Assembly: GCF_000262755.1 (NCBI RefSeq)
Contig: NZ_AFEU01000001.1
Span: 930,001-994,000 of the forward strand
DNA from: Bacillus methanolicus PB1
Lineage (GTDB): Bacteria > Bacillota > Bacilli > Bacillales > Cytobacillaceae
DNA: 64,000 bases
Direction: 5' to 3'
The notes under the pieces are model-generated. The model was not told the DNA's origin. It searched no databases and was given only the letters and a program-made list of their open reading frames with translations. This document shows positions 36,463-45,293 of the stretch, one piece after another (position 1 is the stretch's first letter; each line of letters begins with the position of its first letter). Both the position numbers and the translations under genes were made by a program.

Positions 36463-36553
36463 AGGGCCAGTCCCCCGTCACGTTAACGCATTAACGCACT
36501 GAGGGACAGGCCCGCTCTACATTAAAGCGTTAGTGCGTTAAAGGACTGTCCCG
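36463..36553. repeat. REP-like hairpin cluster after brnQ
   Basis: AGGGCCAGTCCCCC, GTTAACGCATTAACGC, GAGGGACAGGCCC, then ATTAAAGCGTTAGTGCGTTAAAGGACTGTCCC. Two partly overlapping palindrome sets with GGAC/GTCC tips. The first can end brnQ transcription. The next 220 bp to pxpB are AT-rich with no gene. Confidence 0.65.
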
Positions 36554-36779
36554 CAATGGAACAAACTTGATTTATTTGCCATAAGAAAGCTTTCCGTTTG
36601 GAAAGGTCCACTATTATTATTTATATTATAATAGAAATTAAATGTTTAAAATTCAGAAAATTATCGCGGATAACCTCGCTCTTTTATTATCACAATTCCA
36701 AAAATAATTTATTGAAAATTTTTACTCTTTTTTTTACGGTATCTTCTATTTAAAAATAATAAAGACAGGAGATGCAGCA

Positions 36780-37493
36780 ATGGATTACCGTTTACAACCG
36801 TTAGGTGATAATGCAGTCATTATCGAACTAGGGGAAGATATAAACATTGAGACACAACAAATAATAAAAATGATAGCCTCATTATTGGATAACAACCCTC
36901 CCGAGTGGATGATCGAATACATACCTGCATTTACAACTGCAACTATTTTTTATGATCCTTTTAAAATAACGAACCTACTAAATAATGAAATACTTCCGTA
37001 TGACTATGTATGTGGTCAGTTGCAGCAGTTATTAGCTGGATTAAAGGCTGATAAAACAATCAAACCTCGGGTTGTAAAAATACCGGTTTGCTATGGCGGT
37101 GAATTCGGCCCGGATTTAGAGTATGTTGCTTCCTTTAATGGTTTAACAACTGAGGAAGTCATTAATATTCATTCAAGCGGTGATTATTTAGTGTATATGA
37201 TCGGTTTTGCTCCCGGTTTTCCATACATTGGAGGCATGTCTGAAAAAATAGCTACACCGAGAAGAGAAACTCCCCGGTTGAAAATACCTTCAGGATCGGT
37301 TGGAATTGCAGGAAAGCAAACAGGTGTATATACAATCGAAACACCGGGAGGATGGCAGCTTATCGGCCGGACTCCACTAAAGCTGTTCCGCCCTGATGAA
37401 GAGCCGCCAAGCCTTTTAATGACGGGAGATAAAATAAAATTTGTACCAATTAGCTATAATGTATACAAAGAAATGGAGGAAGACGAAAGATGA
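36780..37493 (+). CDS. pxpB: 5-oxoprolinase subunit B (KipI)
   Basis: This 237-residue protein contains the PxpB/KipI core: YMIGFAPGFPYIGGMSEKIATPRRETPRLKIPSGSVGIAGKQTGVY. With PxpC and PxpA it forms an ATP-dependent 5-oxoprolinase that turns pyroglutamate into glutamate. In B. subtilis KipI also inhibits the sporulation kinase KinA. Ribosome site CAGGAGATG precedes the ATG. The stop overlaps pxpC by 4 bp. Recovering glutamate fits the nitrogen-handling theme of the window; no TnrA box was found upstream, although the B. subtilis homologue is TnrA-controlled. Confidence 0.93.
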   Translation: MDYRLQPLGDNAVIIELGEDINIETQQIIKMIASLLDNNPPEWMIEYIPAFTTATIFYDPFKITNLLNNEILPYDYVCGQLQQLLAGLKADKTIKPRVVKIPVCYGGEFGPDLEYVASFNGLTTEEVINIHSSGDYLVYMIGFAPGFPYIGGMSEKIATPRRETPRLKIPSGSVGIAGKQTGVYTIETPGGWQLIGRTPLKLFRPDEEPPSLLMTGDKIKFVPISYNVYKEMEEDER

Positions 37494-38500
37494 TTACAAT
37501 CATCAAGCCGGGCCTCCTTACAACTGTTCAAGATTTAGGAAGATTTGGTTTTCAAAAATATGGAATAATCGTAAGCGGTGTTATGGATCAACTCTCACAC
37601 CGAATCTCCAATTTATTAGCAGGAAATGAAGAACATGAACCAACCCTAGAGTTGACATTGCTTGGACCAACGATTGAATTTAATGAAAATGCACTTATAT
37701 CCATTTGCGGCAGTGATTTATCCCCTGTAATCGATGGAAAACCTGTTCGATTATGGCGGTCCGTTTTCGTAAAAAAAGGAAGCATATTGCGGTTTGGGCC
37801 ATGTAAGATTGGCTGCCGGGCCTATCTTGCAGTTGCAGGTGGCTTTAAAGTTCCAACGATCATGAATAGTAAATCCACATACCTGAGGGCAGAAATTGGC
37901 GGTTTTAACGGCCGTGCATTACAAGCAGGCGATCAATTGGAGTTCGGCTCCCCCAGCGACCTTTCGACTCGAATTATTGAACGTCTAAGGAAAAGATCAG
38001 AAAACCAACAATTTGTAGAAATGGAGTGGTCCGTGGCCACTGACTTAATTCCCATCCATAAAAATAAATTTACAATTCGTGTGATGAAGGGAAGACAATT
38101 TCATTTATTTACGAAAGAGAGCCAAGATAAGTTCTTTCATGAACCATTTGAGGTTACAGCTCAATCGGATCGTATGGGATATCGATTAAAAGGACCCAAA
38201 CTGACATTAAAAAATACTGCAGAAATAATATCGGAAGCAGTTAATTTTGGAACAATTCAAGTTCCTTCTGATGGAAATCCAATTGTTTTATTAGCTGATC
38301 GGCAAACGACAGGCGGCTACCCTAAAATCGGTCAAATTCCAACAGTTGATTTGCCATTGATAGCACAAGCGAAACCGGGAGATTCAATAAAGTTTACAGA
38401 AATTTCCCACAATGAAGCACAACACCTTTTATTAAAAAGGGAGAGAAAAATACTGCAACTGAAGCAAGGAATTTTTCTTAAATTTAGGCAGGGGGATTGA
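37490..38500 (+). CDS. pxpC: 5-oxoprolinase subunit C (KipA)
   Basis: This 336-residue biotin-dependent-carboxyltransferase-like protein opens with IIKPGLLTTVQDLGRFGFQKYGI, the PxpC/KipA/DUR1 signature, and carries RVMKGRQFHLFT and SDRMGYRLKGP later. It is the partner of PxpB in the 5-oxoprolinase complex. The gene overlaps pxpB by 4 bp and is followed by pxpA after 3 bp, so the three are translated together. Confidence 0.93.
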   Translation: MITIIKPGLLTTVQDLGRFGFQKYGIIVSGVMDQLSHRISNLLAGNEEHEPTLELTLLGPTIEFNENALISICGSDLSPVIDGKPVRLWRSVFVKKGSILRFGPCKIGCRAYLAVAGGFKVPTIMNSKSTYLRAEIGGFNGRALQAGDQLEFGSPSDLSTRIIERLRKRSENQQFVEMEWSVATDLIPIHKNKFTIRVMKGRQFHLFTKESQDKFFHEPFEVTAQSDRMGYRLKGPKLTLKNTAEIISEAVNFGTIQVPSDGNPIVLLADRQTTGGYPKIGQIPTVDLPLIAQAKPGDSIKFTEISHNEAQHLLLKRERKILQLKQGIFLKFRQGD

Positions 38501-38503
38501 ACC

Positions 38504-39292
38504 ATGCATTTTGTCGACTTAAATTGTGATTTGGGAGAGAGCTTTGGCGCTTATAAAATAGGGCAAGATGAAGAGATTCTCCATTATATAACCTCCGCAA
38601 ATATTGCATGTGGGTTTCACGCAGGAGACCCGTCAACCATGCGGAAAACCGTCCGGTTGGCACTCGAAAAAAATGTGGGGATTGGGGCGCACCCCGGGCT
38701 TCAGGATTTAGCTGGATTTGGCAGAAGAAATATGGATATTTCTCCTCAGGAAGCATACGATCTAGTTGTCTATCAAATTGGCGCTTTATATGCATTTGTA
38801 AAATCCGAAGGCGGAAAGCTTCAACATGTAAAACCCCATGGTGCATTATATAATATGGCCGCTAAGAGTGCTCCCCTATCTGAAGCGATTGCCGAAGCCG
38901 TTTACAACGTTGATCCTGAATTGATCATCTTTGGTTTAGCAGGAGGAGAGCTTGTCAAAGCAGGAAAAAAAATCGGACTTCGTACTGCCAGTGAAGTATT
39001 TTCCGATCGCACTTACCAAAAAGATGGTTCTTTAACTCCTAGACGTGAATTGAATGCTCTTATAAAAAATCATGAAATTGCTGTCAACCAAGTAATCCGC
39101 ATGGTAAAAGAAGGAAAAGTGCAATCACTTCAGGGAACGGATGTTTCAATTCAAGCAGATACGATTTGTATCCATGGAGATGGCGAAAATGCGATAGACT
39201 TTGCAAAGTACATTTCTACCGCATTAAAGAAAGCGGATATAAAAGTCGCTAAAATTGGTGACTTTTGCAAAGCAAGTAATAGCTCCATATAA
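38504..39292 (+). CDS. pxpA: 5-oxoprolinase subunit A (LamB/YcsF family)
   Basis: The 262-residue LamB/YcsF protein opens with [18 protein letters not shown] and contains [26 protein letters not shown] and [10 protein letters not shown], which supply metal- and substrate-binding His, Asp and Glu. It is the catalytic subunit of 5-oxoprolinase with PxpB and PxpC. Ribosome site CAGGGGGATTG. In B. subtilis ycsF lies first in the operon; here it is last. A terminator follows. Confidence 0.93.
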   Translation: MHFVDLNCDLGESFGAYKIGQDEEILHYITSANIACGFHAGDPSTMRKTVRLALEKNVGIGAHPGLQDLAGFGRRNMDISPQEAYDLVVYQIGALYAFVKSEGGKLQHVKPHGALYNMAAKSAPLSEAIAEAVYNVDPELIIFGLAGGELVKAGKKIGLRTASEVFSDRTYQKDGSLTPRRELNALIKNHEIAVNQVIRMVKEGKVQSLQGTDVSIQADTICIHGDGENAIDFAKYISTALKKADIKVAKIGDFCKASNSSI

Positions 39293-39329
39293 GGAATATT
39301 GCTCGTTGATTGCAAAAACGATACAGAAA

Positions 39330-39378
39330 AAATTCAGGCGTTCGCCGAGTTTCGGTAAACGCCTTTAAATTTTAAAAT
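39330..39378. terminator. Terminator between pxpA and ywiC
   Basis: AGGCGTT-CGCCGAGTTTCGGTA-AACGCCT stem with T-rich 3' side and A-rich 5' side; serves both convergent genes. Confidence 0.8.
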
Positions 39379-39379
39379 A

Positions 39380-40096
39380 TTAGAGAATAAATAATAACGC
39401 AAAAAGAAAATATACGGAATTTGCAATTTCTAATACACCGAGTTTCAGCACCGATATAGATTTTCCGTATAGGTATATTGCTCTTATCATACTTGGAAAA
39501 TACGCAATTACTAATAATGGATATCCCATGATGAATAATCCAGTGATTAACAGTAAATGAAACCCCCAAGATGCCCATTTATACGCGGCATTCTTTTTTT
39601 CTCGAATCATAGTTTTGACATAAAAAGAACTTCCCGTAAAGAACAGAAAACAAAAACTAAAAATTTCTGCCGCTCTTAGATTTAGCTCTCCTTCTCCTAT
39701 ATAAAAACTGGCGAGCCCTCCTATACAAAATTCAGCTATTGCCGCAAGATCATTAAGTAAAGCCCGTTCATTTTTCTTTCTTGCATAATATATATTTATC
39801 AGAAAAAACGGCATCATAGAAAAGCCAAAATATAAAAGGCTAAAATTATTTGCCAGCGGGATGAGCAACAATACCACAGCTGGAAGAGTGTAGGCCATAA
39901 ACCATCTCAAATAATATTGCCTTCTTTTATTATTTTTAATTGCCATAAAAAACGGATAAGTTGCCAAGTATAACAATAACCACCCGAGAAATAGCGGAAT
40001 ATGAAGCCAAGAAAATCCCCCATAATAAGCCCCTAATAAAAACGGGATGATCAGCATTGCCCAGGCACCGTGTTGTTTTGGTAAAAGCGGTTTCAT
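39380..40096 (-). CDS. ywiC: YwiC-like membrane protein
   Basis: The 238-residue protein starts KPLLPKQHGAWAMLIIPFLLG, the signature of the YwiC-like family, and has about seven or eight membrane helices resembling an UbiA-like fold. Its function is unknown; in B. subtilis ywiC lies beside narK, fnr and the nitrate reductase genes. ATG 40096 is preferred over GTG 40105 since AGGTGA lies just before it. A perfect FNR box at 40157-40172 is centred at -41.5 from a promoter with TATAAT (40130-40135), so anaerobic induction by Fnr is strongly suggested. Confidence 0.82.
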   Translation of the reverse strand: MKPLLPKQHGAWAMLIIPFLLGAYYGGFSWLHIPLFLGWLLLYLATYPFFMAIKNNKRRQYYLRWFMAYTLPAVVLLLIPLANNFSLLYFGFSMMPFFLINIYYARKKNERALLNDLAAIAEFCIGGLASFYIGEGELNLRAAEIFSFCFLFFTGSSFYVKTMIREKKNAAYKWASWGFHLLLITGLFIMGYPLLVIAYFPSMIRAIYLYGKSISVLKLGVLEIANSVYFLFALLFIL

Positions 40097-40156
40097 GATT
40101 GTCACCTCACCAAATTAACTTCCAATTTTATTATACGATAGTTAAGATAAAGAGAT

Positions 40157-40172
40157 TGTGAGATAAATCACA
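40157..40172 (-). promoter_or_regulatory. FNR box at -41.5 of ywiC
   Basis: TGTGAGATAAATCACA is a perfect TGTGA-N6-TCACA site. The -10 TATAAT at 40130-40135 (minus) places the start at 40123 and the box centre at exactly -41.5, the class II activator position. Confidence 0.82.
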
Positions 40173-40459
40173 CACTTAAATTTTCATTCAAAAAATCTTC
40201 TTAGATGATCTCGTTGAATTAATTTTAGTCGAATGCCGGTTTGCACGTAAATCAAAGAAAAAACCTTTCGTTCAGTGGGTAAGGTGCTTTTACTTGCTGA
40301 TAAAACATCCCTCACACAATTCATCAACCATTTTACATAACGACACCTGATTGCCGGTGTCTACATTGTATCAAAAATAAATATACCTGTTATGATTTTT
40401 ATCACAATTTTGTAATGACAAAAAGAAGAGACACAAATTTCTCAAAATATATATAAATA

Positions 40460-40475
40460 TGTGATACAAGTCACA
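40460..40475 (+). promoter_or_regulatory. FNR box at -41.5 of ric
   Basis: TGTGATACAAGTCACA is a perfect match. TATGCT at 40497-40502 serves as -10, start site 40509, box centre -41.5. A second, weaker site TATGATTTTTATCACA lies at 40391-40406 (one mismatch). Confidence 0.82.
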
Positions 40476-40537
40476 ACGTCAATCAATTAAAGAGCTTATG
40501 CTTAAAGTGTTAATAGTAAATCAGAGGAGGATTCTCA

Positions 40538-41257
40538 ATGGAAAAAATGTTTACAGAGCAATCTTTCATTGGTGAAATTGTGACTAGCTTCCCGAAAGCA
40601 GCAGATTTATTTAAAACATATAAAATTGATTTTTGCTGTGGAGGAAACCGGCCTTTAGGGGAGGCCCTAAAAGAAAGAAACTTAACAGCAGAAGAGATAC
40701 TAAAGCAATTAACTGAACTGTACAAGCAAACTTCTAATTCTAATAAAAACGTGAAAAATTGGTCTCAAGCCTCATACTCCGAGTTAGTTGACCATATCAT
40801 CCAAAAGCATCATCGTTATTTGGCGGAAGAGTTGCCACAGCTAAGCCCTTATGTGACAAAAGTAATGCGGGTACACGGCGCCCGACACCCTCATTTGTTA
40901 CAAATTCATACGCTATATAATCAATTAAAAACAGAGTTGGAGCAACATACTATTAAAGAAGAAATAGAGTCTTTCCCGTTTATTTTACAATTTGAAGAGA
41001 ATCGAACAATGGAAAATTACGAAAAAATGAAACAAGTGGTTGCGGATCTTGTACAAGAACACGATACAGCCGGGGATATTATTAAAGAAATTCGTGAGAT
41101 TACATCTGATTTCACTCCACCGCAAGATGCGTGCAAAACATACCAGCTTGTTTATAAAAGACTGGAAGCATTGGAAACGGACCTTTTTGAGCACATCCAT
41201 TTGGAAAATAACATATTATTCCCGCGCGTCCTTGCCGAAAATAGCGTAAACGTATAA
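40538..41257 (+). CDS. ric: Iron-sulfur cluster repair di-iron protein (Ric/ScdA/YtfE)
   Basis: The 239-residue protein has the N-terminal ScdA_N domain with DFCCGG (residues 31-36) and a hemerythrin-like domain with the di-iron ligands in DHIIQKHHRYLAEELP, RVHGARHPHL, VQEHDTAGD and FEHIHLENNILFPRV. It repairs Fe-S clusters damaged by nitric oxide or oxidants. Ribosome site AGAGGAGGATT. The FNR box at -41.5 implies anaerobic induction. With nitrate/nitrite transport and DUF2249 neighbours it points to nitrosative stress defence. Confidence 0.92.
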   Translation: MEKMFTEQSFIGEIVTSFPKAADLFKTYKIDFCCGGNRPLGEALKERNLTAEEILKQLTELYKQTSNSNKNVKNWSQASYSELVDHIIQKHHRYLAEELPQLSPYVTKVMRVHGARHPHLLQIHTLYNQLKTELEQHTIKEEIESFPFILQFEENRTMENYEKMKQVVADLVQEHDTAGDIIKEIREITSDFTPPQDACKTYQLVYKRLEALETDLFEHIHLENNILFPRVLAENSVNV

Positions 41258-41262
41258 AAGCA

Positions 41263-41305
41263 AAAGCGGACTTGCACCTTATTCTCAGGTAAGTCCGCTT
41301 ATTTC
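41263..41305 (+). terminator. Terminator of ric
   Basis: AAGCGGACTT-loop-AAGTCCGCTT followed by ATTTCATTT. Confidence 0.8.
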
Positions 41306-41318
41306 ATTTCGTTCAAGT

Positions 41319-41334
41319 TGTGACATGTTTCACA
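41319..41334 (+). promoter_or_regulatory. FNR box upstream of the 41395 gene
   Basis: TGTGACATGTTTCACA is a perfect match. TATAAT at 41357-41362 puts the start at 41369 and the box centre at -42.5, one base longer than the other promoters. Confidence 0.8.
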
Positions 41335-41394
41335 GACTGACTTTCTTTTCTATCCGTATAATATTGTATATTGACTGTTTCAGGAGGAATCAGT

Positions 41395-41928
41395 ATGTTA
41401 ACGGCTAGCATCGCTTATCAAATACAAAGTCATTTACATGAAATTTTCTCCACCATATCAGGAGTTGCAACGGAAAACGGTTGGAAAATTCAACTAAAAG
41501 GAAATAATTACTTGTATGTTATACACGAAATAAACGAACAGAAAATCGTCTTTTCATTTTCAAAAAATTTATCTTTTGAAGAATACCAACAAATTCATCA
41601 CATAATCATTAGCTTACAACAACATATTAAAGGAACCATTGACGTTTCAAATAGTTTGCTGGGCTACCTTCCTGATGGCAGAGGAGCTTACATCATTACG
41701 AATTGGAATAAATGGTCTCACTTTATCTTGACAGCAAAACTTAAATCGCTGGAAGGACATAAAGTAATTGTATACAATGGCAAGGGAAAAGAACTTGGCA
41801 ACGGATTGCTGCTTGATTATAAGCTCGATAAATCGCCTTGTGTATATGAGTGTACATTAATAACTACATTTGGAGAACAAATATTTCATGGAGAATATTT
41901 AGTAATCGAACCAACGAATAAATGGTAG
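41395..41928 (+). CDS. Conserved-looking hypothetical protein of the Fnr-type cluster
   Basis: The 177-residue protein has no signal peptide or membrane helix. The first half alternates beta strands and helices (LKGNNYLYVIHEINEQKIVFSF), the second is beta-rich (HKVIVYNGKGKELGNGLLLDYKL ... GEQIFHGEYLVIEP). The only cysteine lies near residue 157. I do not recognise the family. ATG 41395 is chosen because CAGGAGGA stands right before it. Its own FNR-controlled promoter places it in the anaerobic / nitric-oxide set with ric and narK. Confidence 0.75.
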   Translation: MLTASIAYQIQSHLHEIFSTISGVATENGWKIQLKGNNYLYVIHEINEQKIVFSFSKNLSFEEYQQIHHIIISLQQHIKGTIDVSNSLLGYLPDGRGAYIITNWNKWSHFILTAKLKSLEGHKVIVYNGKGKELGNGLLLDYKLDKSPCVYECTLITTFGEQIFHGEYLVIEPTNKW

Positions 41929-41952
41929 CCGTAAAATGCTCAAAAAAGAATA

Positions 41953-42060
41953 ACTGGCTCAAAAAAAAAGAGACCTTTCCCTCCCCTGCAATTTATGTCT
42001 CCTTGTTAAAATATCCTGTGATCATCACTGTTTGAGGGAATTTATCTCTTTTGAGCCAGC
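41953..42060. repeat. Long imperfect inverted repeat before narK
   Basis: Outer arms CTGGCTCAAAA / TTTTGAGCCAGC, inner AGAGA...CCCTC / GAGGGAATTTATCTCT. It ends 10 bp after the narK stop (minus strand) and is probably a shared terminator. Confidence 0.65.
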
Positions 42061-42070
42061 ATAACTTCTT

Positions 42071-43318
42071 CTATTTTCTTTCTTTATATTCTAATTTCCT
42101 CCACTTAAAAAACGCTGCCAACGTTATCATCACGGATAAACACGCAATCAAAGTGAAAACATGGACCCACTTATATTCTAAGCTATAATAAGCTTCTACC
42201 GTCCATTGAAGGAGAATGATATTCACACCGAGGGAAAGAAAGATAACAACCCGGCACATTTTTTTACCCATGGCGAATCTTCCTTCCAACTGCATAAATC
42301 GTATCATCGGTCCTCCCCATGCACCGACAATTCCTGTCACCGCACCCGTTTCATGTGGGAAAAGCTGCGGGACTAATTTAAAAACAGCACCGTTTCCTAA
42401 CCCAGCCAAAATTGCAATGAAAAGACAAGAAGCTGTCATTATTATGATATTTTCCATACTAAATGCAATAACAAGAGCCCCAATCGCAATCCCTGCATAT
42501 ACAATCGTTAATATACGTTCTGCGCCAATTTTATCGCCGAAATTTCCCCCAATAGGCCTCGCAAGCGTTGCTATTACGGTAAAACCTGCTGCTCGCAATC
42601 CCGCATCAACAGGCGTCAATCCGTATAAATCAATGAGTAAAGACGGTAAATAGATTCCAAACGCAACGAAAGCTCCGAATGTGACAAAATAGAAAAGCGA
42701 TAATGTCCATGTATGTTTATACTTTAATACGGATAATGAGCTGAGTATGGTTTTCTTTTATGCCGGTTTAGGTGTGTCAGGCGTAAAAAACCAAACGAAA
42801 ATCAGCATTATGACAACGGGGAAAATAAGTCCCCAAAACGCCCATTTTACTCCTAATGCTGCTGCAATGGCTGGTACAGAAAAACTAGCAACCGCTGTCC
42901 CTATGTTACCCATCGCATTAATCCCTAACGCCGTTCCTTGTTTTTCTGGTGGAGTTAATTTCGAAACAAACGTAACAGAAATAGCAAACGATGTTCCGGC
43001 CATTCCAATAAAGAAAGCCCAGAACAATAACATTCCATAAGAATTAGCAAATCCTGCCCCAATCAAAGGAATAATAATGAACAGTAATAAAAGAGAAAAT
43101 AGTTTTCTTCCGCCATAACGACCCGTTAAAATCCCTAGTGGAATACGCATGATCGATCCAAGTAAGACTGGAATTGCTACTAAAATACTTTTTTGTGTTG
43201 ATGTAAGCCCATATATCTGTTGGAACGAACTCGCTAACGGAGAAAATACGGCCCATACTGCAAAGGCAATTGTCATCGCTAAAGTCATTATCGGCAAAAG
43301 CGCTTTTTGTTTATCCAT
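42071..43318 (-). pseudogene. narK: Nitrate/nitrite transporter NarK, interrupted by one in-frame stop
   Basis: A 415-codon frame encodes an MFS nitrate/nitrite porter of normal NarK/NasA length, except for TAA at 42758-42760 (codon 187). The first part runs LAMTIAFAVWAVFSPLASSF to TPDTPKPA; after the stop the same frame continues KKTILSSLSVLKYKHTWTLS and LTPVDAGLRAAGFTVIATLARPIGG. A CAA-to-TAA change would explain it. The C-terminal segment after GAVTGIVGAWGG departs from what I recall of the family consensus. Ribosome site GGGGGG. An FNR-type box at 43400-43415 sits at -41.5. Unless the stop is suppressed or an error, nitrate uptake by this protein is lost. Confidence 0.85.
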
Positions 43319-43399
43319 TATAAAACCCCCCGCTGTTATATCCTTACAACAAACCTAGGCGTTGTTATTTTCAGAATAAGTAATTAATCGAGAAAATTT

Positions 43400-43415
43400 T
43401 GTGTAATTTATCACA
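43400..43415 (-). promoter_or_regulatory. FNR-type box at -41.5 of narK
   Basis: TGTGTAATTTATCACA has one mismatch to TGTGA-N6-TCACA. TATTCT at 43373-43378 (minus strand) places the start at 43366 and the centre at -41.5. Confidence 0.7.
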
Positions 43416-43583
43416 ATAATTTAAAGTGTCACATATTGTAAAAAAAGTTTATTTTCAACTATTCTTGTTAGCTTATAAGCAAAATGTTGATTTTTCTAAC
43501 CGATTATTCATAATTCCTAAGAAATTTACACTACATCGGACGGATTAACTTCCTTCTTTGCTAAAATTTTTGCTTTCTTAACG

Positions 43584-43616
43584 TAAAAAAACTGGCTCTT
43601 ATGAATAAGCCAGTTT
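43584..43616 (-). terminator. Terminator after the radical-SAM remnant
   Basis: ACTGGCTTATTCATAAGAGCCAGT on the minus strand followed by TTTTTTT. The stretch 43416-43583 is otherwise non-coding. Confidence 0.75.
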
Positions 43617-43630
43617 AATGTCTTTTTTTC

Positions 43631-43930
43631 TTAGCTCGTAGAAATTGTCTTCCTTTCCTTTCTTAACGCCTTTGGAATGTATACACAAAAAGGCTCGCTT
43701 TCTAAATAATCTCCCGTTACCGCATATGCTCGTGAACGAGATCCGCCGCAAACATAACGAAACTCACAGACGCTGCATTTTCCTTTATACTTATCCGGGT
43801 TTCTCAAATCTTGAAAAATAGGTGAATGACGACAAATATCTGCCAGCGATGTTTCGCGCACGTTACCTGCTTTTACCGGCAGCAATCCGCTAGGATATAC
43901 ATCTCCAATATGCGAACCTGGGGAGAAATA
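43631..43930 (-). pseudogene. Remnant of a radical SAM/SPASM protein (C-terminal domain only)
   Basis: The minus-strand frame reads FSPGSHIGDVYPSGLLPV, then a SPASM cysteine set: CSVCEFRYVCGGSRSRAYA and a final EPFC. This is the auxiliary Fe-S domain end of radical SAM proteins such as TIGR04053/NirJ-like members, often found near heme or nitrite genes. The SAM-binding CxxxCxxC half is missing: upstream the frame breaks at about 43930 and the start of a nitroreductase gene follows in the opposite direction. So about two thirds of the gene have been deleted. Confidence 0.7.
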
Positions 43931-44002
43931 TAGTGAATGAATTCATCGGCAACTGTGAAGCCTCTCCTCATGTCTTACAATAAAAACAAGGAGGGGAACT
44001 TC

Positions 44003-44546
44003 TTGAGAATTTCTATGGATGTTTTGACAGCGATTGAGAAACGCCGAGAGATCACTCACTTCAGTCCGGATCCTATACCTGATGAAGTATTGGACAAGTT
44101 GGTAAAATCTTTATATCTTTTTCAGTGGAAATAATCTCCCTTCACGTGAATTTATACTGGTTACCAATCGTGAAACATTGAAGGCATTAACCCCAACGAC
44201 TCCATATATGAAATGGCTTGAAAATACAGCGGCGGCTGTTATTATCATCGGAAATCCGGATCTGAGCAAATACTGGCTCCAGGATGCTACTCTTGCCGGT
44301 GGATATTTGTGGTTGACTGCCGTATCTTTTGGACTTGGCGCTGCCTGGGGAGCCGTGTACCATTCGGAAGATCCGGAAGAATCATCCAGACGTGAAAATT
44401 TTGTTCGTGAACGACTTGCCGTCCCCAATCACTACCGGGTGGTTTCCATCATTGGTCTCGGATTTCCCGCCAAAGAACCGCCCGCTAAGGAAATGTATCC
44501 ATTGGAACGTGTTTTTCACAGTGAGACATACCAAAGAAAAAATTGA
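44003..44546 (+). pseudogene. Nitroreductase family protein, frameshifted
   Basis: From TTG 44003 or ATG 44015 (ribosome site AAGGAGGGG) the frame gives MDVLTAIEKRREITHFSPDPIPDEVLDKLVKSLYLF and stops at 44134. After a shift at about 44120 (TTTTCAGTGG) it continues SGNNLPSREFILVTNRE and ATLAGGYLWLTAVSFGLGAAW to EMYPLERVFH. Together these make a typical FMN-binding nitroreductase of about 180 residues (RR near the start, S-GNN, late GLGFP). One missing or extra base separates the parts. It lies among nitrate/NO genes and ends at a clear terminator. Confidence 0.82.
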
Positions 44547-44561
44547 ACTACTCATCCACTG

Positions 44562-44617
44562 AAAAAAATAGTCTAATTTGTTCCCCTTCTTATGGAGCAA
44601 ATTAGACTATTTTTTCT
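44562..44617 (+). terminator. Terminator of the nitroreductase gene
   Basis: AAAAAATAGTCTAATTTG / CAAATTAGACTATTTTTT with TCC/GGA extension of the stem; a strong bidirectional terminator. Confidence 0.85.
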
Positions 44618-44698
44618 GTTCTGCTAAATTTAGTTACTTACTTCAGTTATGAACACTCCCTCCTCATTTTCATTGTAAAACATAGGGAGAGGCCTTAT

Positions 44699-44714
44699 TG
44701 TGACTCACATTACA
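44699..44714. promoter_or_regulatory. Orphan FNR-like site
   Basis: TGTGACTCACATTACA has one mismatch to the FNR consensus but no gene starts nearby in either direction. 44618-44887 holds no other feature; it may be the promoter of a gene now lost. Confidence 0.4.
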
Positions 44715-44887
44715 ATATTTATCATTTCCAAAACAATTTTATCTTCCAAAAATCTTGTACAAACAACTTGACCATCGTCAAGTAACAGCAACATATGTCT
44801 GTCATCGCCTTTCAATAACTGATCAATATATTACTTCGGTTACTCTTCAAATTGACATTTTTGTTATATTGTATCAGTAAACAAAAC

Positions 44888-44921
44888 AAAAAAAGATTCC
44901 CACCTATTAAGCAGGAATCTC
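44888..44921 (-). terminator. Terminator of the DUF2249 gene
   Basis: AGATTCC-TGCTTAATAGGTG-GGAATCT followed by TTTTTTTG on the minus strand. Confidence 0.8.
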
Positions 44922-44931
44922 TCCATCCTTA

Positions 44932-45165
44932 TCATTTTTTCCCAATAGCCACTCTCCAAACTTCCTGACCTTCTTCTAAATACTCCCATGTAAATTGATT
45001 TTCCCGTTCCATCATAAATTGATAATGAAGCGGACGAGGATCATGGTCATTTGTTAGTTCCATTACTTCTCCAGGCTTTAAACTATCAAATAAGCGGAAA
45101 ATTGCCGGATGTCTATCACGCGGTTCATAATCAGGCGCGTTAATTCTTGCTGCAAATTGACTCAC
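44932..45165 (-). CDS. DUF2249 domain protein
   Basis: The 77-residue protein is a stand-alone DUF2249 domain: NAPDYEPRDRHPAIFRLFDSL, then GEVMELTNDHDPRPLHYQF with the family's DHDPxPL core, and WEYLEEGQEVWRVAIGK. The family resembles TusA/SirA folds and is often found near hemerythrin, nitric oxide reductase and denitrification genes, but its reaction is unknown. Start GTG 45165 behind AAAGGAGGC. An FNR-like box with one mismatch lies at -41.5 of a TATGAT promoter, so anaerobic induction is likely. Confidence 0.87.
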   Translation of the reverse strand: MSQFAARINAPDYEPRDRHPAIFRLFDSLKPGEVMELTNDHDPRPLHYQFMMERENQFTWEYLEEGQEVWRVAIGKK

Positions 45166-45233
45166 AAAAAATGCCTCCTTTAAATTATACTATTTATTAT
45201 ATTTACATCATACTATCATAGTTTAATTGTTAT

Positions 45234-45249
45234 AGTGATATACATCACA
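45234..45249 (-). promoter_or_regulatory. FNR-type box at -41.5 of the DUF2249 gene
   Basis: AGTGATATACATCACA (one mismatch). TATGAT at 45207-45212 on the minus strand gives start 45200 and box centre -41.5. A second palindrome, TTGTGATAATTCACAA, at 45255-45270 has a four-base spacer and may bind another regulator. Confidence 0.7.
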
Positions 45250-45293
45250 ACTCGTTGTGATAATTCACAACATACTCGAAAGGAGAATGAAAA

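Noticed and set aside
36560-36779. TnrA or FNR site before pxpBCA
   Set aside because: Scanned by eye; only half-sites such as ATCACAA were found.
45255-45270. TTGTGATAATTCACAA as an FNR or Rex site
   Set aside because: The half-sites are four, not six, bases apart, so it fits neither consensus; noted only as a palindrome.
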